Shown here: positions 1 to 5,928 of the stretch, piece by piece
How positions within the stretch are numbered: the stretch's first letter is position 1
Layout of the letters: the number at the start of each line of letters is the position of its first letter
From: JBCDIQ01 sp039024295
GTDB lineage: Bacteria; Bacteroidota; Bacteroidia; J057
Direction: 5' to 3'
DNA length: 7,627 nt
Assembly: GCA_039024295.1 (NCBI GenBank)
Contig: JBCDIQ010000300.1
Coordinates: forward strand, 1-7,627
Translations under genes and position numbers: made by a program
Notes under the pieces: generated by a model
Told to the model about the DNA's origin: nothing
Seen by the model: the letters and a program-made list of their open reading frames with translations, nothing else
Database searches by the model: none

Positions 1-1475
1 CCGTCATCTCTGGGATGGCAGACCAAATTCCAGAACCCAGCCCCGCCAAACCCCTGATTCAGCGCAATACCCAGCACCTTTTGGGCCTGATCAACCAAAT
101 CCTGGACCTTCGTAAACTCGAATCCGGTAAGCTCAGCCTTTCTTTGGTTCAAACAGATGTGATCCAATTGCTGAAATACGGGACGGAATCCTTTAAATCC
201 CTGGCGGTGTCAAAATCCATTGAACTCGATTTTCATAGCGATATTGAACATCAGATGATGGATCTTGATACGGATAAGCTCCTGATGGTCCACACCAATC
301 TGATATCAAATGCCATCAAATTTACCCCCGAAGGAGGCAAAGTAAGGGTAGTGGTGGAGAAACCAGCAGCATCTATGCTTTCCATATCAGTAGCAGATAC
401 CGGAAAGGGCATTGCTGCTGATAAGCTGCCGATGGTATTCGATCGGTTTTACCAGGTAGATGATACCTCTACTCGTAAAGGGGAAGGAACAGGGATCGGA
501 CTGGCCCTGACCAAAGAACTGGTCCAACTCATGGGAGGCTCAATAAATACCCAAAGTACATTCGGGCAGGGCTCACGGTTTCAGGTGCATTTGCCCATTA
601 CCCAGGAGGCACCTGTTGGGTCTGGCACCACCCTAACAGCCCCACAATTAGAAATTTCCACTCCACCGCCGTTGGCTAAACCTGTCTCTTCGTCCGTTTC
701 AGCCAATGGGGAGCGTCCCAGCTTGCTGATCATTGAAGACAATCCAGACATTGTCCATTACCTCTACACCTTATTGAAGGATGAGTATGACCTATCTTCG
801 GCTGCAGATGGGCAAGCAGGTATTGACGCAGCTTTGGAGCAGGTGCCCGACCTCATCATCACCGATGTGATGATGCCGCATAAAAATGGCTATGAGGTGT
901 GTGAAACCCTCAAACTGGATGAACGCACCAGCCACATTCCCATTGTCATGCTGACAGCGAAGGCGGACACGCCTTCCCGACTGGAAGGCTACAAACGAGG
1001 AGCAGATGCCTATCTGGCCAAGCCCTTCGACAGGGGGGAACTCCTCATCCGCCTGGAGAAGCTGCTGGAACTACGCCGGAGGTTGCAGCAACGCTACCAA
1101 CAAGGCCAGTTGCCCGCTGAGCCAAGCGATGACCCCCAAACCCAGGCCGAAGATGCCTTCATCATCAAAGCACGTGAACAGGTCTTGGCTCACCTGGATG
1201 ACAGCAATTACCGGGGCGAGGGGCTGATGAAAGACCTAGGCATCGGCCGGACAAACCTGCACCGCAAGCTCAAAGCGTTAACGGGATTATCGACTTCGCA
1301 CTTTATCCGGGCGGTACGCATTGAGGAGGCTAAAAAAATGCTCGGTGATCCTGAATTGCGGGTGTCCGAAGTGGCGTACATGACAGGCTTTGCGGATCCT
1401 AAATATTTCAACCGGGTGTTTACTGAGGTGGCGGGTACTTCGCCGAGTGATTGGCGGGGGCAGGCGGCAGGGTGA
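1..1475 (+). CDS. Hybrid two-component sensor kinase / response regulator with AraC-type output (5' truncated)
   Basis: This is the C-terminal part of a one-protein phosphorelay that would sense a signal, autophosphorylate and bind DNA. The frame is already open at base 3, so the start lies outside the window. Residue numbers below count from the internal Met at base 15. The first residues match the stretch that normally follows the HExRTPLT H-box, so the phospho-accepting His lies just upstream. Helix 2 of the DHp domain spans about 15-45. The HATPase domain spans about 85-195, with N-box Asn99, G1 motif DTGKGI (128-133), F-box FDRF (142-145) and G2 motif GEGTGIGL (156-163). The receiver domain spans about 235-355, with acidic Glu241/Asp242, phospho-acceptor Asp284, Thr314 and Lys336. 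An AraC-type double helix-turn-helix fills about 380-482. All catalytic and receiver residues that can be seen are intact. The sensory N-terminus is unknown: it could be a Y_Y_Y beta-propeller as in HTCS proteins, or TPRs. The target genes cannot be read from the sequence. Confidence 0.95.
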   Translation, partial: VISGMADQIPEPSPAKPLIQRNTQHLLGLINQILDLRKLESGKLSLSLVQTDVIQLLKYGTESFKSLAVSKSIELDFHSDIEHQMMDLDTDKLLMVHTNLISNAIKFTPEGGKVRVVVEKPAASMLSISVADTGKGIAADKLPMVFDRFYQVDDTSTRKGEGTGIGLALTKELVQLMGGSINTQSTFGQGSRFQVHLPITQEAPVGSGTTLTAPQLEISTPPPLAKPVSSSVSANGERPSLLIIEDNPDIVHYLYTLLKDEYDLSSAADGQAGIDAALEQVPDLIITDVMMPHKNGYEVCETLKLDERTSHIPIVMLTAKADTPSRLEGYKRGADAYLAKPFDRGELLIRLEKLLELRRRLQQRYQQGQLPAEPSDDPQTQAEDAFIIKAREQVLAHLDDSNYRGEGLMKDLGIGRTNLHRKLKALTGLSTSHFIRAVRIEEAKKMLGDPELRVSEVAYMTGFADPKYFNRVFTEVAGTSPSDWRGQAAG

Positions 1476-1621
1476 GAAAAGAAGCTATGTCTTAGACTGA
1501 AGCCTCCACCTAAAACAGTCGCTCCTACAACCCTCTGATAGCCCTTCAACCAGGGCGGCTTGTGGGTGGGCTAGGATTTTGCAGCTGAGCCCAAAAGGAG
1601 ACAAGATGCTTAGAAATGGTT

Positions 1622-1672
1622 TTCAGTTGGCCTGATGAGATTCGATCCTTGCCAGTCAAATTTCCAACTGAA
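1622..1672. repeat. 9-bp inverted repeat with 33-base spacer
   Basis: TTCAGTTGG at 1622-1630 is the exact reverse complement of CCAACTGAA at 1664-1672. It sits in the non-coding gap, with no T tract after it. It could be a long-loop hairpin, a binding site for a dimeric protein, or chance. Confidence 0.35.
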
Positions 1673-1762
1673 CATCCCCTATTATCTCCCCTCCAACATC
1701 CCAATCTGTTCCTATCCCTTAATCATTTTTCCTTAAAACCCACCATTTTAAGCCATTTGAGC

Positions 1763-1785
1763 GGGGTGGAACAATAATCCACCTC
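1763..1785 (+). promoter_or_regulatory. Stem-loop upstream of the S74 surface-protein gene
   Basis: GGTGGA (1765-1770) pairs with TCCACC (1778-1783) around a 7-base loop. One G-T and one G-C pair extend the stem to 1763/1785. It lies about 80 bases before the chosen ATG at 1866, so it may be a 5' leader structure or a weak terminator for upstream transcription. The pairing is visible; the role is inference. Confidence 0.3.
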
Positions 1786-1865
1786 TTTGCAACAATAGTG
1801 GGAAGCCCTCATTGAGCAGTATCGGAGATTTGAAGCAACAACCAAATCAAACAACCGATACGAAC

Positions 1866-4370
1866 ATGAAACGAATTCTCATCACCTGTATGTGCCTCAT
1901 TGCACTGGCACCTCTTTTTGCCCAAACCGACGGCATCAGCATCAACAGCACCGGAACCGATCCCGACCCCAGCGCCATGCTGGACATCCAAAGTGCCGAT
2001 AAAGGCCTGCTCATTCCCCGGATGGATAGCAGCAGCCGAGTGGCCATCACTAACCCTGCTGAGGGGCTGATGGTGTATGACAGCACGACCCAGAGTTTTT
2101 GGTACTATCGGCAAGACTGGGAAGAAATAGAGGGAGGGGATGATCTTGGTGATCATCGTGCGAATAAAAACCTACAAACCAACGGCCATTGGGTTAGTCA
2201 GGATGGGGATAATGAGGGAATATATGTCGATTCCATTGGAAAAGTAGGAATTGGCACGCAAGCCCCTTCTGAACAACTGGAGGTAAATGGCGCTATTAGG
2301 ATAGGAACAACAGACTCCCTCACCAAAGGAGCTGTTCGCTTTTCGGACAATGACTTTGAAGGGTATGATGGGCAGAATTGGAAATCCTTTACTAAAAACC
2401 ACCTTCAGTCCTATGGAAAGATAGCTGCGGATATATATGGCGAAGAAGAAAAGTTGGATGCACATAACGCTCAGGCCGACAATGGGGGGATAGTTCTAAC
2501 AATGGCCCCATGGCAGTCTTTCACTGCAGAAGAAACGGGCATGCTTTCTAAAGTAGAAATTAGAAATATACATGGTAGTGGGAGTGGTGTTCCAGTCATT
2601 TTTGAAGTTTATAAAGGAGAAGGGAGGGGAGGTCAGCTGCTATTTAGTGGAGTTAGTAATGCTCGGTATGGATGGAGTGTATTATTTCAAAATAAATCGA
2701 TCCCTGTAATCGCAGGAAGTAAGTACACCATTTCCGTAGTACAGCAATCTACTGCGAATAGTGTTTTTTGGGGATTTGTAAACGGGAACCCATATCCAAA
2801 TGGTCGGTCAAGTTTAAATCCTGCCAGAGACTTGTTATTTCGCACTTATGTCGTCTCTTCCAATGTGGAAGAGGTAACTGTTCTTGCCTTTGATACAAGC
2901 ACAATGCATGTCCATCTTTTTAATAAAAATATTTCCCTTGATTCTGCGGGAAATGTTGGTATCGGCACCACCCTACCCGACACTACCCTACACCTAGTCG
3001 GCCAATTAAAGTATGAAGATGGCAGTCAAGCTAGTGGCCATGTACTGACCTCCGATGGGAATGGAGTAGCCAGTTGGCAGGTGCCCCAACAAGCGGATAA
3101 TTTAGGTAATCATGTAGCTACTCAAAATCTAGTTATGGGATCAAACTGGCTCTCTGGGGATGGAGACAATGAAGGGATCGTCATTGACAATTTGGGAAAT
3201 GTTGGCATCGGCACCTTTTCGCCTCAACATATGCTTCACTTAGGAAACAACCCAGGACGCAAATTAGCTCTTTACCAAAATGCCGCAGGCACAGATTTCT
3301 ATGGATTCGGTCTCTCTGCGGCAACCCTAGAGTTACATGTTGGGAGTAATGTAAGTGAAGATCCGTTTATGGTGTTGAAGAGTTCGGGGAGAGTTGGTAT
3401 TGGAACCCATATTCCCCAACATACCCTTGATGTCGCGGGCGGGGTAGCCATTGGACAGGCCTACGCAGGAAATACAACGGTAAGTGGTCCTGCCAACGGT
3501 GCCATCATCGAAGGCAATGTTGGCATCGGTACCTCTAATCCTACCAAGGCAAAGCTTGAGATCAGGGGCTTTGTTAACCACCAAATTTCTGGCACAGTGG
3601 GATTTTTGAATAACGTGGGCTCAACGCCTGTCGGAACTGGAACCATAAATGCACCTTTACCCTATTCCCTTTATGCCGATAACCGAATAGCGGCTTCCTC
3701 CTTCCAGGCTCATTCTGATACGCGCATCAAACATATCCAAGGCATCTCCAACAGCGAAGCCGACCTCAGCACCCTTATGCAGATCGAAGTCACGGATTAC
3801 CGCCTGCGTGATAGCATCTCCAAGGGGAATCGATCTATCAAGAAGGTCATCGCCCAGCAGGTGGCTGAGGTCTATCCCCAAGCTGTCACCACCGACCTCA
3901 CTGAAGTCGTGCCCGACATCTACCAGCGCGCTGAAGTACAAGATGACTGGGTGATGCTGGCCACCGATCTGCAAGTTGGCGAGCGGGTGAAGGTGATTAC
4001 TGAATACAGTTCAGAAGTACATGCAGTCACTGCTGTGGAGGCGGACCGATTTCAGGTAGAAGGATTGTCGTTCCCTTCGACACGGTTCGACAAGCTCACC
4101 GCATCGGGCTCAGGGAACGATGCAGCGGACGCTGAGCTTGTCGAAGCGCAAACCGCAAAATTTGCCTTCGTCTATGGCCGTGAAGTCAATGACTTCCACA
4201 CGGTCGATTACGAGGCCATCTCGATGTTGAATGTGAGTGCGACGCAGGCGCAGCAACGGATCATTGAGGCACAGCAGGCAAAAATTGAGGAATTAGAGGC
4301 ACGCCTGACAAACATGTATCGATTGGAGACTCGATTGAAGGCGTTGGAAACAGCCCTTTCGACCCCTTGA
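1866..4370 (+). CDS. Secreted modular surface protein with C-terminal S74-type self-cleaving chaperone domain
   Basis: This 834-residue exported protein is built like a phage tail fibre or adhesin. The ATG at 1866 is chosen because it begins a signal peptide (MKRIL, hydrophobic core, FAQ at about 18-20); the longer frame from a TTG at 1812 would bury that signal. An N-terminal module of a type common in Bacteroidota spans about 22-88 (PSAMLDIQSADKGLLIPRM). VGIGT motifs occur at 127, 364, 446, 510 and 552. A 40-residue unit at 92-131 recurs without gaps at 411-450. A beta-rich, AT-rich module resembling lectin or jelly-roll domains fills about 205-330. The S74 domain begins at Ser617 in SDTRIK, and Ser617 and Lys622 are spaced like the catalytic dyad of endosialidase chaperone domains. 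Cleavage before Ser617 would release about 218 residues. Residues 736-761 are encoded by a REP-like palindrome. The tail (about 782-831) is a coiled coil. I see no type IX sorting domain at the C-terminus. The ligand is unknown. Confidence 0.9.
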   Translation: MKRILITCMCLIALAPLFAQTDGISINSTGTDPDPSAMLDIQSADKGLLIPRMDSSSRVAITNPAEGLMVYDSTTQSFWYYRQDWEEIEGGDDLGDHRANKNLQTNGHWVSQDGDNEGIYVDSIGKVGIGTQAPSEQLEVNGAIRIGTTDSLTKGAVRFSDNDFEGYDGQNWKSFTKNHLQSYGKIAADIYGEEEKLDAHNAQADNGGIVLTMAPWQSFTAEETGMLSKVEIRNIHGSGSGVPVIFEVYKGEGRGGQLLFSGVSNARYGWSVLFQNKSIPVIAGSKYTISVVQQSTANSVFWGFVNGNPYPNGRSSLNPARDLLFRTYVVSSNVEEVTVLAFDTSTMHVHLFNKNISLDSAGNVGIGTTLPDTTLHLVGQLKYEDGSQASGHVLTSDGNGVASWQVPQQADNLGNHVATQNLVMGSNWLSGDGDNEGIVIDNLGNVGIGTFSPQHMLHLGNNPGRKLALYQNAAGTDFYGFGLSAATLELHVGSNVSEDPFMVLKSSGRVGIGTHIPQHTLDVAGGVAIGQAYAGNTTVSGPANGAIIEGNVGIGTSNPTKAKLEIRGFVNHQISGTVGFLNNVGSTPVGTGTINAPLPYSLYADNRIAASSFQAHSDTRIKHIQGISNSEADLSTLMQIEVTDYRLRDSISKGNRSIKKVIAQQVAEVYPQAVTTDLTEVVPDIYQRAEVQDDWVMLATDLQVGERVKVITEYSSEVHAVTAVEADRFQVEGLSFPSTRFDKLTASGSGNDAADAELVEAQTAKFAFVYGREVNDFHTVDYEAISMLNVSATQAQQRIIEAQQAKIEELEARLTNMYRLETRLKALETALSTP
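2475..2860 (+). other. AT-rich region coding for a jelly-roll-like module of the S74 protein
   Basis: Residues about 205-330 follow a pattern of QSFTA, a beta-strand region, W-x-V-x-F, V-x-AG-x-x-Y-x-I, NG-x-x-YPNG and FRTYV. This is reminiscent of carbohydrate-binding-like or anchor jelly-roll modules in secreted bacterial proteins. By hand count GC over 2521-2940 is about 40 percent, against about 57 percent for 1981-2040 and 55 percent for 3721-3780 in the same gene. The split suggests mosaic evolution with a module of different origin. No specific family can be named from sequence alone. Confidence 0.5.
4071..4146. repeat. REP-like palindromic repeat inside the S74 chaperone coding region
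   Basis: TTCGACAAGCTCA at 4086-4098 is perfectly inverted as TGAGCTTGTCGAA at 4133-4145. Nested within the loop, GCATCG (4101-4106) pairs with CGATGC (4118-4123). An extra left half-arm, CTTCGACA at 4075-4082, also complements the right end at 4139-4146. The arm resembles the TTCGACAAGCTCA-type extragenic palindromes I recall as abundant in many bacterial genomes. Here the element is read through in frame as residues about 736-761, a Ser/Gly/Ala/Asp-rich stretch that looks like linker. It lies between the segment DRFQVEG and the conserved segment FVYGREVNDFHTVDYEAIS. Confidence 0.7.
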
Positions 4371-4398
4371 TGAACTTTTTTTACTGACCTATTATGAT

Positions 4399-4430
4399 AG
4401 GGCCCCTCTTATCACCTCCAGAGGGGCCTT
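4399..4430 (+). terminator. Hairpin terminator after the S74 surface-protein gene
   Basis: GGCCCCTCT (4401-4409) pairs perfectly with AGAGGGGCC (4420-4428) around a 10-base loop, and a G-T and an A-T pair extend the stem outward. It starts about 30 bases after the stop at 4370 and is followed by a short T run (4429-4431). It lies between two convergent genes. The T tract is short on the + strand and absent on the - strand, so termination of the minus-strand gene here is less certain. Confidence 0.75.
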
Positions 4431-4455
4431 TAGTATGTCATATTCCTAAGTACAT

Positions 4456-4884
4456 TCACCGCACTTCCTCCGCCTTTTCCAGCAGATAAATCAATCCCTC
4501 CCCACTATCGCTTAAGGTTAAAACCCCTCGCAGTCTCACGTATTGATCCATACGGTAGGAATTCCCTCGATCTTTGAACCAAATCCTCATGACAGATTCC
4601 AGTCCGGCACCTCCACAAAAGAAGCAAGCCGCGTAGGGAAAACGCGAAAGGACATAAACGTCATCCGCCATGCTGAGGGGCAGGATATAGCCGCTGATCT
4701 CAATTGTCTTGCCTTCAAGGGCCTTGATAGCTTTGCTAAAGCGTGGTTTTTCAATCAGGTAGCCCGAGCTTAAATCTATCCTTTCTACAAAACGTACCTC
4801 CCCAAGTTTAGCCCAGTCAACTGTTTTCTGAGCCATCGCATGTCCGAGCCAGAGGAAGAGGATAGAACAACATACATGCTTCAT
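4456..4884 (-). CDS. Secreted DUF3299-like protein with CxxC motif
   Basis: This is a 142-residue exported protein. The ATG at 4884 is preferred because it opens directly into a signal peptide (MKHVCC, hydrophobic stretch, cleavage near AMA-Q at about 17-19); the frame from 4947 adds 21 residues ahead of that signal. The mature part has the pattern VDWAKLGEVRF, then FSKAIKALEGKTIEISGYILPL (about 49-70), then PYAACFFCGGAG (83-94) with Cys87 and Cys90, and a beta-rich end. This fits DUF3299-like envelope proteins of Bacteroidota, whose biochemical role is unknown. As I recall, DUF3299 genes in proteobacteria often sit beside zinc-related transport genes, which suits the His-rich lipoprotein encoded 242 bases upstream on the same strand. 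The paired cysteines suggest metal or thiol chemistry, but this is inference. The gap before it could hold its own promoter, and two GTGCAAC heptamers lie there. Confidence 0.85.
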   Translation of the reverse strand: MKHVCCSILFLWLGHAMAQKTVDWAKLGEVRFVERIDLSSGYLIEKPRFSKAIKALEGKTIEISGYILPLSMADDVYVLSRFPYAACFFCGGAGLESVMRIWFKDRGNSYRMDQYVRLRGVLTLSDSGEGLIYLLEKAEEVR

Positions 4885-4978
4885 GCGGTAGAGATTCTGG
4901 TAGGTGAATGGTACGGATCCATAGCAATTAGTTTCATTAACACACACTCATTACTAGGATGTGGTCTTTCACCAAAAC

Positions 4979-5003
4979 GTTGCACATGCTGGGTCTGTTG
5001 CAC
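4979..5003 (-). promoter_or_regulatory. Direct pair of GTGCAAC heptamers upstream of the DUF3299-like gene
   Basis: On the minus strand, GTGCAAC occurs at 4997-5003 and again at 4979-4985, exactly 18 bases apart. The same heptamer forms both arms of the palindrome at 5780-5796. The pair lies about 95-120 bases before the ATG at 4884, where an operator or activator site could sit. The repeats are seen directly; regulation is inference. Confidence 0.4.
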
Positions 5004-5078
5004 GCTCCCTTCATGATTCTTTTAAAGGCTTGTGGTTGGCGCATTATTGGAAGCAGGCAGGTGCACGAAGCTTTTCCC

Positions 5079-5113
5079 ACCTGATGGGTGAATGATTGCT
5101 ATCATTCACAGGT
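5079..5113. repeat. 9-bp palindrome / stem-loop 3' of the His-rich lipoprotein gene
   Basis: GTGAATGAT at 5088-5096 is the exact inverse complement of ATCATTCAC at 5101-5109, with a 4-base loop. An outer ACCT/AGGT pair (5079-5082 with 5110-5113) closes it across a bulge. It begins about 14 bases after the lipoprotein stop at 5127. There is no T tract, so it could be an mRNA 3' stem or an operator for the next minus-strand gene. Confidence 0.5.
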
Positions 5114-5126
5114 AAAAGAGAGGCCA

Positions 5127-5528
5127 TTAGTTTGTTGGAGCCTGCTCCAATTGCCTTGCGCGTTCCAGCATATTGGCAACATCATCCCGGAAAGTCTGCT
5201 GAATTTCCTTCATCTCAGCAGGGGGCAGGTCTTCTAACGTATGGTCGTGATGATGGTCATGACTGTGATCATGCCCATGTGCATCCTCGAAACCGGGTAC
5301 TTCGGGAATAACTTCCTCCCACTTCTGGTAGGCTTGTCGAAGGCTGTCCCACTTTTCACCTGTGGAGTCAGCAAGGTAGCCTTCCAAGGTGTCACTAATT
5401 GCCATTGCTTCCAGGTGCAGCTGGTAAGCCGCTTCCAGGGAGGGATCTTTCTTTTCCGGTCCGCAAGATATTAGGATCAATACCAGCAGACTTACCGGCC
5501 ACATCGGTCGTATCGTGTCTCGAATCAT
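5127..5528 (-). CDS. His-rich lipoprotein, probable metal-binding
   Basis: This is a 133-residue predicted lipoprotein. The signal has an Arg-containing n-region (MIRDTIRP), a hydrophobic core and a lipobox LISC with the lipidated Cys at residue 22, so the protein should be membrane-anchored and face the periplasm or outside. The mature part is mostly helical: about 29-72 (LEAAYQLHLEAMAISDTL, then LRQAYQKWEEV), then the motif EVPGFED, then a His cluster with eight His between residues 84 and 96, and a last helix at 104-128. Such clusters bind zinc, copper or nickel; the metal cannot be told from sequence. Similar small lipoproteins with W-x(n)-PEVPG-His-rich layouts are familiar from Bacteroidota, but no named family is claimed. 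An alternative start is Met9 (base 5504), which would drop the basic residues. The ATG at 5528 follows an upstream TAG in this frame. It overlaps a doubtful upstream ORF. Confidence 0.85.
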   Translation of the reverse strand: MIRDTIRPMWPVSLLVLILISCGPEKKDPSLEAAYQLHLEAMAISDTLEGYLADSTGEKWDSLRQAYQKWEEVIPEVPGFEDAHGHDHSHDHHHDHTLEDLPPAEMKEIQQTFRDDVANMLERARQLEQAPTN

Positions 5529-5739
5529 AAACCACAGATAATGCTACCTCCCATAACGCCTCCACTTGTAGCTCTGGAGCAGATTTAGGGATTTGTTGGG
5601 TATATAAGCCAAAGGGTTTCCCTCGCGTGGTTCCCTCTCCATTGCCTGTCCCATGAGCACAAGTGCTGGAGTGCCTACAAGGGGTAAGGAACAACCCCAT
5701 TAGCAAGGGTACAAACCACATTCTGGACAATGATCTCAT
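5395..5739 (-). CDS. Doubtful small lipoprotein-like ORF overlapping the His-rich lipoprotein gene
   Basis: The frame from the ATG at 5739 gives 114 residues. Its start looks like a lipoprotein signal: MRSLSRM, a hydrophobic stretch at about 8-18, then LTPC with Cys21, though Pro before the Cys is unusual. Residues 22-70 contain KPFGLYTQQIPKSAPELQVEALWEVAL and are plausible protein. From about residue 71 the frame runs out of phase through the first 134 bases of the His-rich lipoprotein gene. There it becomes rich in Gly, Ser, Pro and Arg, as expected of a shadow reading. So either this is a real short gene whose natural end was lost by a frameshift, or it is untranslated leader with a chance ORF. 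It sits directly behind the candidate promoter at 5758-5796, which favours at least transcription. I do not recognise the family. Confidence 0.35.
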   Translation of the reverse strand: MRSLSRMWFVPLLMGLFLTPCRHSSTCAHGTGNGEGTTRGKPFGLYTQQIPKSAPELQVEALWEVALSVVYDSRHDTTDVAGKSAGIDPNILRTGKERSLPGSGLPAAPGSNGN

Positions 5740-5757
5740 AATGAGGCAAATTGTCAA

Positions 5758-5796
5758 GAAATATAGGTAAAAATATCTAGTGCAACAATGTTGCAC
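5758..5796 (-). promoter_or_regulatory. Candidate Bacteroidota-type promoter of the minus-strand metal cassette
   Basis: On the minus strand, TATATTTC (complement of 5758-5765) differs from the -7 consensus TAnnTTTG at one defined position. A TTG lies 17 bases before it inside the palindrome at 5780-5796, matching a -33 element. Transcription would begin just ahead of the ATG at 5739. The spacing is near the accepted range, so this is a reasonable but unproven promoter. Confidence 0.4.
5780..5796. promoter_or_regulatory. 17-bp palindromic candidate operator GTGCAAC-AAT-GTTGCAC
   Basis: Two perfect 7-base arms are separated by 3 bases, the layout of a site for a dimeric repressor. It overlaps the TTG of the candidate promoter, so binding would block transcription of the minus-strand cassette. 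The same heptamer appears twice more upstream of the DUF3299-like gene. Because the cassette appears to be metal-related, a Fur/Zur-family regulator is the natural guess; no consensus is claimed. Confidence 0.55.
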
Positions 5797-5928
5797 ACCT
5801 TAAAATTATCTGTAAATCTGCATGGACCTGAAATTACGAAGGGTATTTCAAAATTTCTTGTTGTCTTTTTTTACACCTAAAGGCTTATGGTCATACCCAT
5901 CGTAGCTGGACTTATGAGGAAAAATATA

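Larger units (their letters stand above)
1476..1865. other. Non-coding gap between the hybrid regulator and the S74 surface protein
   Basis: No convincing gene is present; the ORFs crossing it are shadows or rely on a TTG start. It contains a short GC hairpin, GCCCT/AGGGC (1541-1545 with 1552-1556), about 65 bases after the regulator's stop. It has no T tract, so it is a weak terminator candidate at best. It also holds a 9-bp inverted repeat at 1622-1672, a pyrimidine-rich tract at about 1671-1735 with two copies of AACATCCC (1671-1678 and 1695-1702), and a hairpin at 1763-1785. No clear TAnnTTTG promoter was found for the downstream gene. Confidence 0.6.

Noticed and set aside
1208..1549. 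Minus-strand 113-codon reading frame antisense to the AraC domain
   Set aside because: It is a shadow of the well-supported + strand gene, with no domain, signal or promoter.
1812..1865. TTG-initiated N-terminal extension of the S74 surface protein
   Set aside because: It would place 18 polar residues ahead of a clear signal peptide; the ATG at 1866 gives a canonical export signal.
2244..3533. Repeated GT-GG-AT-GG-rich segments (VGIGT codons) as a possible CRISPR or tandem DNA repeat
   Set aside because: Spacing is irregular and similarity is at the protein-motif level; they are structural repeats of a fibre-like protein.
3657..3974. Minus-strand 105-codon frame opposite the S74 domain
   Set aside because: Antisense shadow over a conserved protein domain; its composition is not protein-like.
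4885..4947. 21-residue extension of the DUF3299-like protein from an ATG at 4947
   Set aside because: The internal Met at 4884 begins a textbook signal peptide; the extension is polar and would mask it.
5332..5342. GCTTGTCGAAG, matching 11 bases of the REP-like arm, inside the His-rich lipoprotein gene
   Set aside because: There is no inverted partner nearby, and it encodes ordinary helix residues (SLRQAYQ); probably chance.
5740..5796. GTG start at 5796 for the doubtful small ORF
   Set aside because: The start codon lies inside the palindromic operator and ahead of the candidate transcription start; the ATG at 5739 is better placed.
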